From assembly GCF_038005985.1 (NCBI RefSeq), contig NZ_JBBOUI010000001.1, positions 2,810,001-2,874,000 on the forward strand: a DNA stretch of 64,000 nucleotides. Direction: 5' to 3'. The notes beneath the pieces were generated by a model. It searched no databases, was not told the DNA's origin, and was given only the letters and a program-made list of their open reading frames with translations. The position numbers and the translations under genes were made by a program. Below, in pieces: positions 1 to 7,560 of the stretch; within the stretch, counting starts at the first letter, position 1; each line of letters begins with the position of its first letter. The stretch is from Solibacillus sp. FSL R7-0682 (lineage in GTDB: Bacteria; Bacillota; Bacilli; Bacillales_A; Planococcaceae).

Positions 1-273
1 AAAGTTTGCATAAGGCTTTTCCACATTAAATTTTTCCATATACTGAATAGAAATTTTCTCATTTAACAGTTTTGCAGCAACATATGTCCAATACGGCTCT
101 TGTTCATCGATATAGCTTATCGTTTCTAAAATACTTGCATCTATCCATTCAATAACAGATGCCCCTTCATTTTTCCTCATCCATTTTTGTGAGAAGCGAA
201 TAAATTGTTCTAAATCCTCCTCACCGAATTGATTCACTAAGTTTTGCAAGTAATTTTCTTGTACAGCTATCAT
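1..273 (-). CDS. Ribonucleotide reductase alpha subunit, N-terminal fragment
   Basis: The gene is cut by the left edge; only its first 91 codons are visible, beginning ATG at 271-273 after a GAGGAG ribosome site. The stretch IDEQEPYWTYVAAKLL at about residues 50-65 resembles the N-terminal all-alpha domain of class I ribonucleotide reductase large subunits, where an aspartate-rich start is followed by a W-x-Y-x-A-A helix. The enzyme would reduce ribonucleotides to deoxyribonucleotides. Its long leader holds a cobalamin riboswitch and terminator (455-740), which fits the known pattern in which B12-independent reductases are shut off when B12 is present. The class (NrdA or NrdE type) cannot be settled from this fragment. 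Confidence 0.68.
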   Translation of the reverse strand, partial: MIAVQENYLQNLVNQFGEEDLEQFIRFSQKWMRKNEGASVIEWIDASILETISYIDEQEPYWTYVAAKLLNEKISIQYMEKFNVEKPYANF

Positions 274-454
274 GACAACACTCCTCTTCAAAAATCAAAT
301 CCACCTCGGCATTATTTTTGTACGTTTGGCGTTATACTTTCATAAAGTACGAGTACTCCATTCCAAATCGTATAAATCGCCTGAGGTTTTACTACTTTCA
401 GTGTCAGTTGAAATCATTCATCAACCCTTACAATGTAGATTTCTACTTGAAAGA

Positions 455-489
455 AATAAAAAAACGAACCCCATTCATTCGGAGTTCGT
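455..489 (-). terminator. Intrinsic terminator of the riboswitch leader
   Basis: On the minus strand ACGAAC pairs with GTTCGT around a short C/G extension and is followed by a run of seven T. It lies between the riboswitch (about 585-740) and the reductase start at 273, so it is the likely expression platform. Its distance from the B12 box is about 100 nt. Confidence 0.7.
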
Positions 490-584
490 AGTATGTACGT
501 ATTAGAAATGGAAAGAGAGTTATTGCCTAGGAAATAGAGCTCTCGCTTCCATTTCCTATCCCCCGAAGAAATGCATTGCATATT

Positions 585-740
585 TACATGGCAGGTCTCC
601 TGGCTTCGCTTCATCCTTCTGATTCCCCTTCCCGTTTTTAGACAGTGGGCTATGAATCATCGTCAGCGTTACAGTTGCGGGGACAGCATCAGCATTGAAC
701 TGATTTCCCTTTTAATCTACATATTGTAGAACCAAATAAA
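585..740 (-). promoter_or_regulatory. Cobalamin riboswitch upstream of ribonucleotide reductase
   Basis: The minus strand contains the B12 box GCCAGGAGACCTGCC at 590-604, preceded by conserved aptamer blocks: GGGAA near 640 and 705, the GCTGTCCCCGCAACTG segment around 675-690, and GCCCACTG near 645-652. These are the usual core elements of the AdoCbl/MeCbl riboswitch class. A terminator hairpin follows at 455-489. It should turn off transcription of the downstream B12-independent ribonucleotide reductase when cobalamin is bound. Exact aptamer borders are estimates. Confidence 0.88.
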
Positions 741-815
741 TAACGACACTATATATTGTGTTTTTTATTAACTGTTGTCATTGTATCATAGCTAATTTTT
801 TAAGGCAACTACTGT

Positions 816-1484
816 TTATTCTTTTATAATTTCTGTGATTGGAGCCGAGATTTGCTGTGAAAACTGCTCTACATGTTGCTCTAACACGGCTACAAGTACT
901 GCACAGGATGGTCCAGCAGACGTATGCAAATCCAACTCACAAAAGTAATTTCCACCAATAAAACGCGTTATTTCTGCCCCAATTCCTTTTGATCCAGTTG
1001 GCCATATTGCTTGTATCCACCCCTCTGTTAGCCCTTGATATAACTCATTTAATTGTGCAATTTGTTGCGGATTTTCAATAACTTCATTGCCGACTAGAGG
1101 CTGTCCAATGACAAAGTAGTGACAATTATTAATTGTACGTGAAATAATTTTTTCACCAATCATTGTCAGTGAAACAGCAGATTGAAGTGCATTAAAATTC
1201 GTTTCACTTGAACCGATGATTGGCGGACATGGAATTCCAATTTCCCCGAATACGCGTCGGATACCTTGCTCGTATTCCATCCAAACATGATCACCAGAAA
1301 AATTCGCCATTAATAGTTGGATTGGCATCGCTCCAGCACACCATTGCTCTAAAATAGCAGTTCTTGTAGTAAAATAAGCCGTTATCTCATTTGGCACTTG
1401 TACTGCATCAAGCTCCTTATTACCAATACACCCTGAGTTATCAATCGTTACGATTAACCCATTTACCTCTACCCCATTTCTCAT
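816..1484 (-). CDS. cblS: Alpha-ribazole kinase CblS-like (AIR synthase-related)
   Basis: This 222-residue protein opens with VNGLIVTIDNSGCIG, the start typical of AIR-synthase-related ATP-binding proteins, and has the acidic and Gly-rich stretches of that fold. In Listeria and Geobacillus the family member next to the ECF protein CblT is CblS, which phosphorylates alpha-ribazole so it can be used as the lower nucleotide loop of cobalamin. Here too it overlaps the cblT-like gene by 4 nt (ATGA) and is the last gene of a B12-riboswitch operon. The assignment rests on context plus family resemblance; a generic AIR-synthase-like protein is the alternative. Confidence 0.68.
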   Translation of the reverse strand: MRNGVEVNGLIVTIDNSGCIGNKELDAVQVPNEITAYFTTRTAILEQWCAGAMPIQLLMANFSGDHVWMEYEQGIRRVFGEIGIPCPPIIGSSETNFNALQSAVSLTMIGEKIISRTINNCHYFVIGQPLVGNEVIENPQQIAQLNELYQGLTEGWIQAIWPTGSKGIGAEITRFIGGNYFCELDLHTSAGPSCAVLVAVLEQHVEQFSQQISAPITEIIKE

Positions 1485-1972
1485 GATTGAACGCCTGATC
1501 TTATCATCACAGTTTTAAGAACGGGCATCACGATTATCGCAACTACTACATTTATAATTGTTGCAACAGTTAATGACGCAATTGATCCAATGTAAAATTC
1601 AGGTGAAATGAGAAAATAAAATGGAAGTGGTGCAATGATGCCATTTGCTACTATCATAAATGACCATTTTAATAGATGTTGACCTTTTCGATGTAATACT
1701 GTAAATAAAGTAATGATAATAAACATTTCTAGTGCAATAATTCCGTGGAATACACCAAGTGGGAAGCCAGAAGTCAACCCTGTAGCAATATGTCCAATTG
1801 CCCCTGCTGCTCCTGCAAAAATAGGTGGTAAAAATGCAGCACCAATCATAGCAGGTGCTGAATCAAGTGCAGCCGTAGTAATAAAGCCTGGTACTTTCAC
1901 AAAGCTACCTATAACACAAATTGCTGCGACAAAAGCTGTTAACGTCATATATCGTAATTTATTTTTATCCAT
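1481..1972 (-). CDS. cblT: ECF transporter S component, probable alpha-ribazole uptake (CblT-like)
   Basis: A 163-residue, very hydrophobic protein with about five or six membrane helices, including a small-residue-rich segment around residues 40-70 with repeated Gly/Ala. This is the build of energy-coupling-factor substrate-binding (S) subunits. The neighbour overlapping its end is a CblS-like kinase, and CblT/CblS form the known alpha-ribazole import and phosphorylation pair in other Bacillales. No ECF ATPase or T subunit is encoded nearby, so it presumably uses the shared EcfA/EcfA'/EcfT module encoded elsewhere. A direct cobalamin S component (CbrT type) is the main alternative substrate assignment. 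Confidence 0.68.
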   Translation of the reverse strand: MDKNKLRYMTLTAFVAAICVIGSFVKVPGFITTAALDSAPAMIGAAFLPPIFAGAAGAIGHIATGLTSGFPLGVFHGIIALEMFIIITLFTVLHRKGQHLLKWSFMIVANGIIAPLPFYFLISPEFYIGSIASLTVATIINVVVAIIVMPVLKTVMIRSGVQS

Positions 1973-1976
1973 GTTC

Positions 1977-2393
1977 CTACTGCTCTCCTTTTAAATATTG
2001 AGGGATACCGTACCATACGCGAATTACCGTATTCGCGTTTTGGCATAATTGTTGATAAACTCTTCCACACGTATCTCGTAGTTGTCTCGCCTCTTTTTCA
2101 AGAGGTACTACACCACGACTCATATCTGTACAAATACAAATTATTTCCGTCTGTTTTGATATGGTTAAAATATGGCCAGCAATTTGTGAAGCCACCTCTT
2201 CTTCTTTCAAATGGAGATAGGGCTTTACAATTTCCTCGAAGCGTGAAATAACATACCGCTTATTAGTACTTGCTTGGATTATTTCAGGTAAAGAACCATC
2301 ACAATAAATCGTTTCCTTATTTTCCATCGTGGTAATTAACCGATCTACGTAACTTCGTTTACCGTTATATGCCCCTCCGATAATGACGTACAT
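1977..2393 (-). CDS. Small CobU-like P-loop protein
   Basis: This 138-residue protein starts with MYVIIGGAYNGKR, a P-loop-like element resembling CobU/CobP but shortened to GGAYNGKR. It contains the conserved GVVPLEKEARQLRDTCGR block (about residues 94-111) and ends in RVWYGIPQYLK, motifs shared by a short CobU-related family in Bacillales B12 clusters. A full CobU lies in the same operon (3706-4248), so this is a second, divergent copy, perhaps split in function between kinase and guanylyltransferase roles or acting on another substrate. It overlaps cobC by 49 nt and is 4 nt from cblT, so it is translationally coupled. Confidence 0.6.
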   Translation of the reverse strand: MYVIIGGAYNGKRSYVDRLITTMENKETIYCDGSLPEIIQASTNKRYVISRFEEIVKPYLHLKEEEVASQIAGHILTISKQTEIICICTDMSRGVVPLEKEARQLRDTCGRVYQQLCQNANTVIRVWYGIPQYLKGEQ

Positions 2394-2947
2394 CTGGCAC
2401 CTCCTACAAAGTGTTCTATACTATCCCATGCTAATGAATACATTGTACGGTGATTCGCTAGTACTTGTTGAAATATTTGCTCTTCGAAACTTAGCTTTGC
2501 CAATAACAGACGGATGACCCCACCATGAACAACAAAAGTATATTCGCCGCCTTGTTTGACAATTTCATACAATGCGTTTAACACTCTTTGTTCGAACATT
2601 TGAAAGTCCTCTCCATTCGGTGGCACAATTTTAAAAGGGTGATCAATCCATTGACGATAAATCTCATTATACTTTAATTGATCGTAGGTTTTCATTTCAA
2701 AGTCACCAAAATTCAATTCACGTAAAGAAGGCACTGGAATAAATTGTGCCCTTGGAAAGTAACATAAAGAAGTTTGCTTACAACGCTTTAAATCACTTCC
2801 ATATACAATGTTTGGCTGAATGTTAATGTTGAAATTAGCTTGGACATTCATTAAAATCGATTCATCTGTCCAGCCAATATATTTCCGCTCAACATTGGCA
2901 GCTGTTTTTTCATGACGAATTAAATGCAAAACAACACGACTAGCCAC
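2345..2947 (-). CDS. cobC: Alpha-ribazole phosphatase, histidine phosphatase family
   Basis: A 200-residue protein with the phosphoglycerate-mutase-like signature LIRHEKTAAN at residues 9-18 (RHE with catalytic His) and a second conserved VVHGGVIR near residue 140. CobC-type enzymes remove phosphate from alpha-ribazole-5'-phosphate or from adenosylcobalamin-5'-phosphate at the end of nucleotide-loop assembly. The GTG start at 2945-2947 is preceded by GGAGG; the gene overlaps the end of cobS and its own end overlaps the next gene. A general histidine phosphatase is possible from sequence alone, but the operon strongly favours CobC. Confidence 0.8.
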   Translation of the reverse strand: MASRVVLHLIRHEKTAANVERKYIGWTDESILMNVQANFNINIQPNIVYGSDLKRCKQTSLCYFPRAQFIPVPSLRELNFGDFEMKTYDQLKYNEIYRQWIDHPFKIVPPNGEDFQMFEQRVLNALYEIVKQGGEYTFVVHGGVIRLLLAKLSFEEQIFQQVLANHRTMYSLAWDSIEHFVGGARCTSLSEGHITVNEVT

Positions 2948-3693
2948 AATAAAACCTCCAAACCTTCACCTAATGCGCCTAGCAAATCTCCACTCATTCC
3001 GCCAAAATGCTTCGTTGTCCACTTTCGATACAACAAGATAGCTACGATCATAACAATGAATACGATTAGTAAATTTAAAAATTTAAAATAGCACACGAGA
3101 ATAATAAAAATTGCAGTAAAAATAGTTAAAATAAGCCAAAGCATTTTTGTGATTACTTCACCCTTAAAATATGCTGCTAATCCTGTTTTTTTTGATGTAG
3201 GCATCGTTAAAAAATATAATAACATGCCAATGCGTGCAATAAACGGAATAACGGCAATATAAGCAATCACTTCCATTTGCCCTTTTTCAAGCGTTTCAAA
3301 AATAAAACCTACTTTTAATAATAATAAGCAAACAACACTTATTACACCAAATGCACCTGTACGAGGATCATCTAATATAGCAAGCCGTTTCTCTTTATCT
3401 CCATAAGAAAAAAATGCGTCGCTCATATCGGTCCATCCATCTAAATGAAGCCCACCCGTTAAGACTATCATCCCAACGACAAGTAATATGGCTAGAAGTA
3501 TATTCGAAAGATTACTAAAGCTCCATATTAGATAAATACCTGTACCTAAAGTACTCCCCATAATAAGACCAATAATTGGTAAGCTTGCATACATCCACGT
3601 AACAGATTTTTTATTCATATGTAATTGTTTGTTTACTGGCACTGAGGAGAAAAACTGCCATGCTAAAAAAAATCCAGTCACACTATTTTTCAA
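2920..3693 (-). CDS. cobS: Adenosylcobinamide-GDP ribazoletransferase (cobalamin synthase)
   Basis: About 257 residues, polytopic, with the CobS signature GGLHLDGWTDMSDA near residues 83-96 and DDPRTGAFG near 111-119, both Mg/substrate motifs of the family. It joins the lower ligand alpha-ribazole (phosphate) to adenosylcobinamide-GDP at the membrane. I place the start at TTG 3691-3693 because AAGGGG sits 8 nt upstream; a GTG three codons earlier directly abuts that ribosome site. It follows cobU and overlaps cobC. Confidence 0.88.
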   Translation of the reverse strand: MKNSVTGFFLAWQFFSSVPVNKQLHMNKKSVTWMYASLPIIGLIMGSTLGTGIYLIWSFSNLSNILLAILLVVGMIVLTGGLHLDGWTDMSDAFFSYGDKEKRLAILDDPRTGAFGVISVVCLLLLKVGFIFETLEKGQMEVIAYIAVIPFIARIGMLLYFLTMPTSKKTGLAAYFKGEVITKMLWLILTIFTAIFIILVCYFKFLNLLIVFIVMIVAILLYRKWTTKHFGGMSGDLLGALGEGLEVLLWLVVLFCI

Positions 3694-3705
3694 CTTGCTC
3701 ACCCC

Positions 3706-4248
3706 TTATTTCCAACGCTGTACAAGTTGAAATTGTACCTCATACGCTTCTTCACTTTGTTTCACTAGCCATTGATGAAGCCCACCAAGTAATTTACGAT
3801 ATTGATTTACTTCATCGTACTTTGAGGCTGGTTCATCTAGTATTTCATTCGAAACAATAATCATTTTAACACTTCGCTCCTGCCAAAAAAGCAGTTGTTG
3901 TTGAAATAAAGCAATTTGCGTATGAATAAACTGTTGTGGGTCTTTTACTCTTTCTGCAGCATACATAACATTTGAAAGCCATGTTGTGACACATTCAAAC
4001 AATAGTACATCATTTCCCGAAAAGTTTTTTGCATTTTCAGGAAATGCCACTTGCATTTCAATTGTATGCCAATTTAACAATTGATTTTCACGATCCATCC
4101 TGTGGCGATGAATGCGTGATTTCATTTCTTCGTCAAATGGAACACCCGTCGCTATATAATGATAGTGCTTGTCTAACCCACATTGCGATATCATCTGTTC
4201 CGCTAATGCACTTTTCCCACTTCTTACGCCACCCGTAATAAAAATCAA
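3706..4248 (-). CDS. cobU: Adenosylcobinamide kinase / guanylyltransferase
   Basis: The protein begins IFITGGVRSGKSALAE, the exact P-loop style of CobU, followed by HRHRMDRENQLLNWHTIE, the region carrying the guanylylated His, and by VSNEILDEPASKYDEVNQYR, which is characteristic of the family. It phosphorylates adenosylcobinamide and transfers GMP to make adenosylcobinamide-GDP for CobS. I choose TTG at 4246-4248, about 8 nt after AAGGTGG. An upstream in-frame ATG at 4291-4293 would lie in the loop of the hairpin at 4272-4310 and has no ribosome site. Confidence 0.85.
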   Translation of the reverse strand: MIFITGGVRSGKSALAEQMISQCGLDKHYHYIATGVPFDEEMKSRIHRHRMDRENQLLNWHTIEMQVAFPENAKNFSGNDVLLFECVTTWLSNVMYAAERVKDPQQFIHTQIALFQQQLLFWQERSVKMIIVSNEILDEPASKYDEVNQYRKLLGGLHQWLVKQSEEAYEVQFQLVQRWK

Positions 4249-4271
4249 CCAGTCCACCACCTTGTAAACGC

Positions 4272-4310
4272 TAAAAGAAAGAACAAGCTTCATTAAAAGC
4301 CTGTTCCTTT
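4272..4310 (-). terminator. Terminator-like hairpin between btuF and cobU
   Basis: On the minus strand AAAGGAACAGGCTT pairs (with G-U pairs) with AAGCTTGTTCTTT across a 6-nt loop, followed by CTTTT. It lies after the btuF stop and before the cobU ribosome site, so it may lower expression of the distal salvage genes relative to the transporter. Confidence 0.55.
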
Positions 4311-4320
4311 CATTGTAACC

Positions 4321-5280
4321 TTATTTAAATAATTCTGGGTAGACTGCTTCCGCCATATTTTGAACTGCCTTACCTATACGTGGTGCTGGACGTGACATTA
4401 TGTCGCCATCTACTAAATAAACTTGTTTATTAGCTACAGCACCTATTTTGTCCCATCCTGCACGACCTAAAATTTCACCAATAGCATCTTCCATATATGT
4501 AGCAGGTGATAAAATTACTTCAGGATTTCTTGTGATGACATCTTCTTCCGTAACACTTAACCAGCCAGATTGATCTGCAAATATATTTTCTACACCAGCC
4601 GCATCCATAATCTCTTGCTGGAATGTCTCGCTACCTGTTGTCCAAATGTCTGGAGCAGGTGAAACTTCATAGTAAACTTTACGTTTTGTTTCTACAGAAG
4701 CTGTTTTTTCCTGAACCTCTTTAATTTGCCCCTGTATTGTAGTTACTACTTCTTGTCCCTTTTCTTCAATTGCCATTACTTCTGATAATTGAATAATATC
4801 TGAGTAAACATCATCAAACGATGTAGCGGATGCAATAACGAATACTTTTAAGCCTGCATCTTCAAGCTGTGTAATTTGTGCTTCATCTCCAATTGTATAA
4901 GCAACAACGACGTCTGGATTTAACTCAACAATACGTTCTGCATTAATTACTGTAGAAGTTGAAACTCGTTCAATTTTTTGTGCTGCTTCTGGATACGTAT
5001 CATAGTCCGTAGCACCAACAATTTTATCGCCAACACCTAGTTCAAATAAAATTTCTGTATTACTCGGCTGTAGTGACACAATCGTTTCTGGTACTGCGTC
5101 AAACGTCACTTCAATTCCACGGTCATCTACTACCGTATAAGGCCCTTCTACTACTTCCTCTTCTGTATGTTTAGCTGTGTCACCTTTCTGTGTTTCCTTT
5201 GCAGAATCCTCTGTTGAATTACATGCAGTTAATAATAACGCTGCCGCTAGTGGTGCGACCCATTTCATCTTAAATTTCAT
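4321..5280 (-). CDS. btuF: Cobalamin ABC transporter substrate-binding lipoprotein
   Basis: A 319-residue protein with a lipoprotein signal (LLLTAC, lipidated Cys at residue 20) and a helical-backbone metal/vitamin-binding fold: VVDDRGIEVTFDAVPETIVSL at about 50-70, then EILFELGVGDKIVGATDYDTYP. That is typical of BtuF/FhuD-type class III binding proteins. The cobalamin riboswitch upstream and the cob genes downstream point to corrinoid capture at the outer face of the membrane. No BtuC permease or BtuD ATPase follows, so partners must be encoded elsewhere. The start ATG overlaps the end of the preceding PduO-like gene by 11 nt and has AGGAG 7 nt upstream. Confidence 0.78.
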   Translation of the reverse strand: MKFKMKWVAPLAAALLLTACNSTEDSAKETQKGDTAKHTEEEVVEGPYTVVDDRGIEVTFDAVPETIVSLQPSNTEILFELGVGDKIVGATDYDTYPEAAQKIERVSTSTVINAERIVELNPDVVVAYTIGDEAQITQLEDAGLKVFVIASATSFDDVYSDIIQLSEVMAIEEKGQEVVTTIQGQIKEVQEKTASVETKRKVYYEVSPAPDIWTTGSETFQQEIMDAAGVENIFADQSGWLSVTEEDVITRNPEVILSPATYMEDAIGEILGRAGWDKIGAVANKQVYLVDGDIMSRPAPRIGKAVQNMAEAVYPELFK

Positions 5281-5824
5281 CGTTATTCTCCTTTTTCTTT
5301 TTCATCGGGTAGGATTTACTAATAAATGGTGTTTCACTATGCGCATGCTGTTTGTTTAAATAAACCGCCATAACGAAAAATATATTTGCTAGTAATCCTA
5401 AAAAATCAAATAAAATTTCAGGTATGTCACGTTCTTCGCTTACTTTATGTAAAGCACGGTATGACTTTTTCGCTTCACTTCGACATATATGAAGTCGAGC
5501 AGCACTTTCAACACCTTGTGGTAATAAAAACTGCTGAATCGTGTCTTTAACTTGGCTGACATAAAAGTCATAACGCGCACTTAACCAATTTAAATCGTCT
5601 TCTGTAATGGCTAGCTTTCCACGAACCGAACCATTCACATGGTAAGCAAGTGGATGAATGACTTGTAAATCCTGGAGCACTACTTGCCCTTTCTCATCAT
5701 GCAATATTGTTGGTAACACAGCACCAATCCTTGTCGTTAATGAATCCGTACGTATTTCATAATCGACTAACGAGCTTTTTTCACGCATGAATGGATAGCA
5801 TGAAAAGCGAATATCTTTTTTCAT
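5270..5824 (-). CDS. Divergent PduO-type corrinoid adenosyltransferase-like protein
   Basis: First gene of the riboswitch operon, 184 residues. Residues about 100-155 (QFLLPQGVESAARLHICRS, then FLGLLANIFFVMAVYLNK) follow the C-terminal pattern of PduO-type ATP:cob(I)alamin adenosyltransferases (F-x-LPGG, A-x-LH-x-AR, then a late helix ending in N). Several residues normally conserved in active enzymes are changed: the RRAER block reads KKSYR, NRLSD reads DFLGL, and the N-terminal TRTGDKG ATP loop is not recognisable. It may be an inactive corrinoid-binding relative or a distinct adenosyltransferase clade. The tail after residue 160 is lysine-rich and overlaps btuF. Confidence 0.55.
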   Translation of the reverse strand: MKKDIRFSCYPFMREKSSLVDYEIRTDSLTTRIGAVLPTILHDEKGQVVLQDLQVIHPLAYHVNGSVRGKLAITEDDLNWLSARYDFYVSQVKDTIQQFLLPQGVESAARLHICRSEAKKSYRALHKVSEERDIPEILFDFLGLLANIFFVMAVYLNKQHAHSETPFISKSYPMKKKKENNDEI

Positions 5825-5876
5825 CTTATTTCCCCCTTAAGATGCTCTATTTCCCCTTGAAACAATTGAAAATGGC

Positions 5877-5911
5877 AAATAAAAATAGCCATCCAAGACA
5901 ATGGATGGCTA
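5877..5911 (-). terminator. Terminator of the second cobalamin riboswitch
   Basis: TAGCCATCC (5886-5894) pairs with GGATGGCTA (5903-5911) and is followed on the minus strand by TTTTTATTT. It sits between the B12 box near 6005 and the operon start at 5824, so it is the probable expression platform. Confidence 0.75.
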
Positions 5912-5994
5912 AAAACGTCATATTATAAAATAATAGAATACGAGTATTCTTTGCCGTACATTCTCTTTAATTCCGAAGAGGGTTGTTACGATTA

Positions 5995-6165
5995 GAAAAA
6001 GATTGGTCTCCTGGCTTGCACTTCGTTTTACTAACAAGTACCTTCCCGCTTAAAAAGCAGTGGTCTATTTACTCGTGTTCATCAGTGCTTACAGTTACGG
6101 ACATAGCTTCGGATTTACACCGAATTCCCATTTATGCAAAAAGCATCTTTTTCCTGCAAACTTAT
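5995..6165 (-). promoter_or_regulatory. Cobalamin riboswitch upstream of the B12 salvage operon
   Basis: The minus strand carries GCCAGGAGACC (6005-6015), preceded by GCGGGAAGGTA, GACCACTG, and CCGAAGCTATGTCCGTAACTG: the conserved cobalamin aptamer core including the AACTG block. The terminator at 5877-5911 follows. It should repress the salvage and transport operon when B12 is plentiful. The aptamer's outer borders are approximate. Confidence 0.88.
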
Positions 6166-6271
6166 TCAATTTGTAAATTCACTTTAACATATCCTCTAAA
6201 TTATGCAAATAGTTTTTCAATACACACAATTTAAATGGATGAAGTAGCGAAATCTTTAATAATTCGTTCAC

Positions 6272-6682
6272 TTACAAACACTCCGGGCATTTCCCATAAA
6301 TTTCAAATTTATGTGCTTCAACCGCATAGCCTGGAAGCTTCTCTCCTAGCAATTCCATCGGACAAACTGACAATTCCTTCACATTTCCACAATCTCGACA
6401 AATAAAATGGTGATGATGATGATCCGATTCACATTGCATACGGAAATTTCGCTCTCCATTAAGCTCTGTTTCTTCTAATATACCTAATTCTACGAATGTT
6501 GCTAAGTTACGATAAATTGTATCAAAGCTCATCCCTGGGAAGTCTCTTTTAAGTACAACTAATAGATCACGAGCTGTTAAATATTTATCAGTGGCTGCAA
6601 ACATATTTAATATTAACTCTCGTTTATCTGTTTTTTTATAGCCTTTATCTTTTAATATTTCCCACGCACGCGTTATATTCAC
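6272..6682 (-). CDS. zur: Zinc uptake regulator, Fur family
   Basis: A 136-residue Fur-family repressor: winged helix in residues 1-80, a metal-sensing run of five His at 88-92, and two CxxC pairs (C95/C98 and C132/C135) that form the structural zinc site. With zinc bound it represses zinc import genes. Its GTG start overlaps the znuB stop (6679-6682), so it is made from the same transcript as the transporter it controls, matching the B. subtilis zur neighbourhood. Among Fur paralogues, the context selects Zur over Fur or PerR. Confidence 0.88.
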   Translation of the reverse strand: MNITRAWEILKDKGYKKTDKRELILNMFAATDKYLTARDLLVVLKRDFPGMSFDTIYRNLATFVELGILEETELNGERNFRMQCESDHHHHHFICRDCGNVKELSVCPMELLGEKLPGYAVEAHKFEIYGKCPECL

Positions 6683-7545
6683 AGTACTTCTTCCCCTTCC
6701 GCTTTTGTTGTCATTTTTAAGACAAGTTTTTTACTTACTATAACGAATAATAAAATAACGATTGATGTTACAACAATTGTACCACCTGGTGCTAAGTTTA
6801 AGTAAAACGCCGATACAAGTCCAATGATTACCGCTAATTCTCCAAATACAATAGAGTAAATTATCGCTTCTTTAAAGCCGCGTGCTAATCGCATCGCAGC
6901 TGCTACTGGTAAAGTCATTAAACTTGAAACAAGTAAAATCCCCACAATACGCATGCTCGCTGCAATGACTAATGCGACGACAACCATAAATAATAAATGG
7001 ATCCACTTAGCTGGGAGACCACTCGCTTTTGCAAATTCTTCATCGAAGGATAAAACAAATAGTTCTTTAAAGAAAATTAATAAAAATACTACCACTACAA
7101 TAGCAATTGCAAATACTACATATAAATCCTGTCTAGATACTGCCGATACCGATCCAAATAAATAACTCATTAAATCTGTATTAAAGCCACTTGCAAGAGA
7201 AATTAGAATAGCACTAATACCAATACCACCTGACATAATAATCGGAATTGCAAGCTCTTCATAATGCTTATATAGCCTACGTAAGCGCTCAATTAATATA
7301 GAGCCACTTACCGATGCGATAATCCCTAAATAAATAGGATTTAGCAACGCTAACCCAACAAACGTTTGACTTAAATATAAGCTCCCAGCAATCCCTGCTA
7401 GCGTCACGTGGGATAGTGCATCCGCTATTAAGGATAAGCGGCGTACGACTATAAATACACCAAGTAATGGAGCAATGACCCCTATAATAAGCCCTGAGAA
7501 AAAGGCGTTTTGTAAAAATTCATAATTAAATATCGCTTCTATCAT
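6679..7545 (-). CDS. znuB: Zinc ABC transporter permease
   Basis: A 288-residue membrane protein of the ABC-3 (metal) permease family with about eight or nine helices; features include [13 protein letters not shown] near residues 37-49 and a conserved [13 protein letters not shown] loop around 167-179 that contacts the ATPase. It moves zinc (or manganese) inward in complex with ZnuC. It lies 15 nt after znuC and overlaps zur. No ZnuA binding protein is in this operon. Confidence 0.88.
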   Translation of the reverse strand: MIEAIFNYEFLQNAFFSGLIIGVIAPLLGVFIVVRRLSLIADALSHVTLAGIAGSLYLSQTFVGLALLNPIYLGIIASVSGSILIERLRRLYKHYEELAIPIIMSGGIGISAILISLASGFNTDLMSYLFGSVSAVSRQDLYVVFAIAIVVVVFLLIFFKELFVLSFDEEFAKASGLPAKWIHLLFMVVVALVIAASMRIVGILLVSSLMTLPVAAAMRLARGFKEAIIYSIVFGELAVIIGLVSAFYLNLAPGGTIVVTSIVILLFVIVSKKLVLKMTTKAEGEEVL

Positions 7546-7560
7546 TTCTGCCTTCTCCTC

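Noticed and set aside
414-614. Open frame on the minus strand beginning MKRSQETCHVNM
   Set aside because: It lies across the end of the cobalamin aptamer, its B12 box and the terminator; the apparent codons are explained by riboswitch sequence and no ribosome site fits.
5983-6234. Plus-strand open frame of 83 codons
   Set aside because: It runs antisense through the second cobalamin riboswitch and has no ribosome site or protein-like composition.
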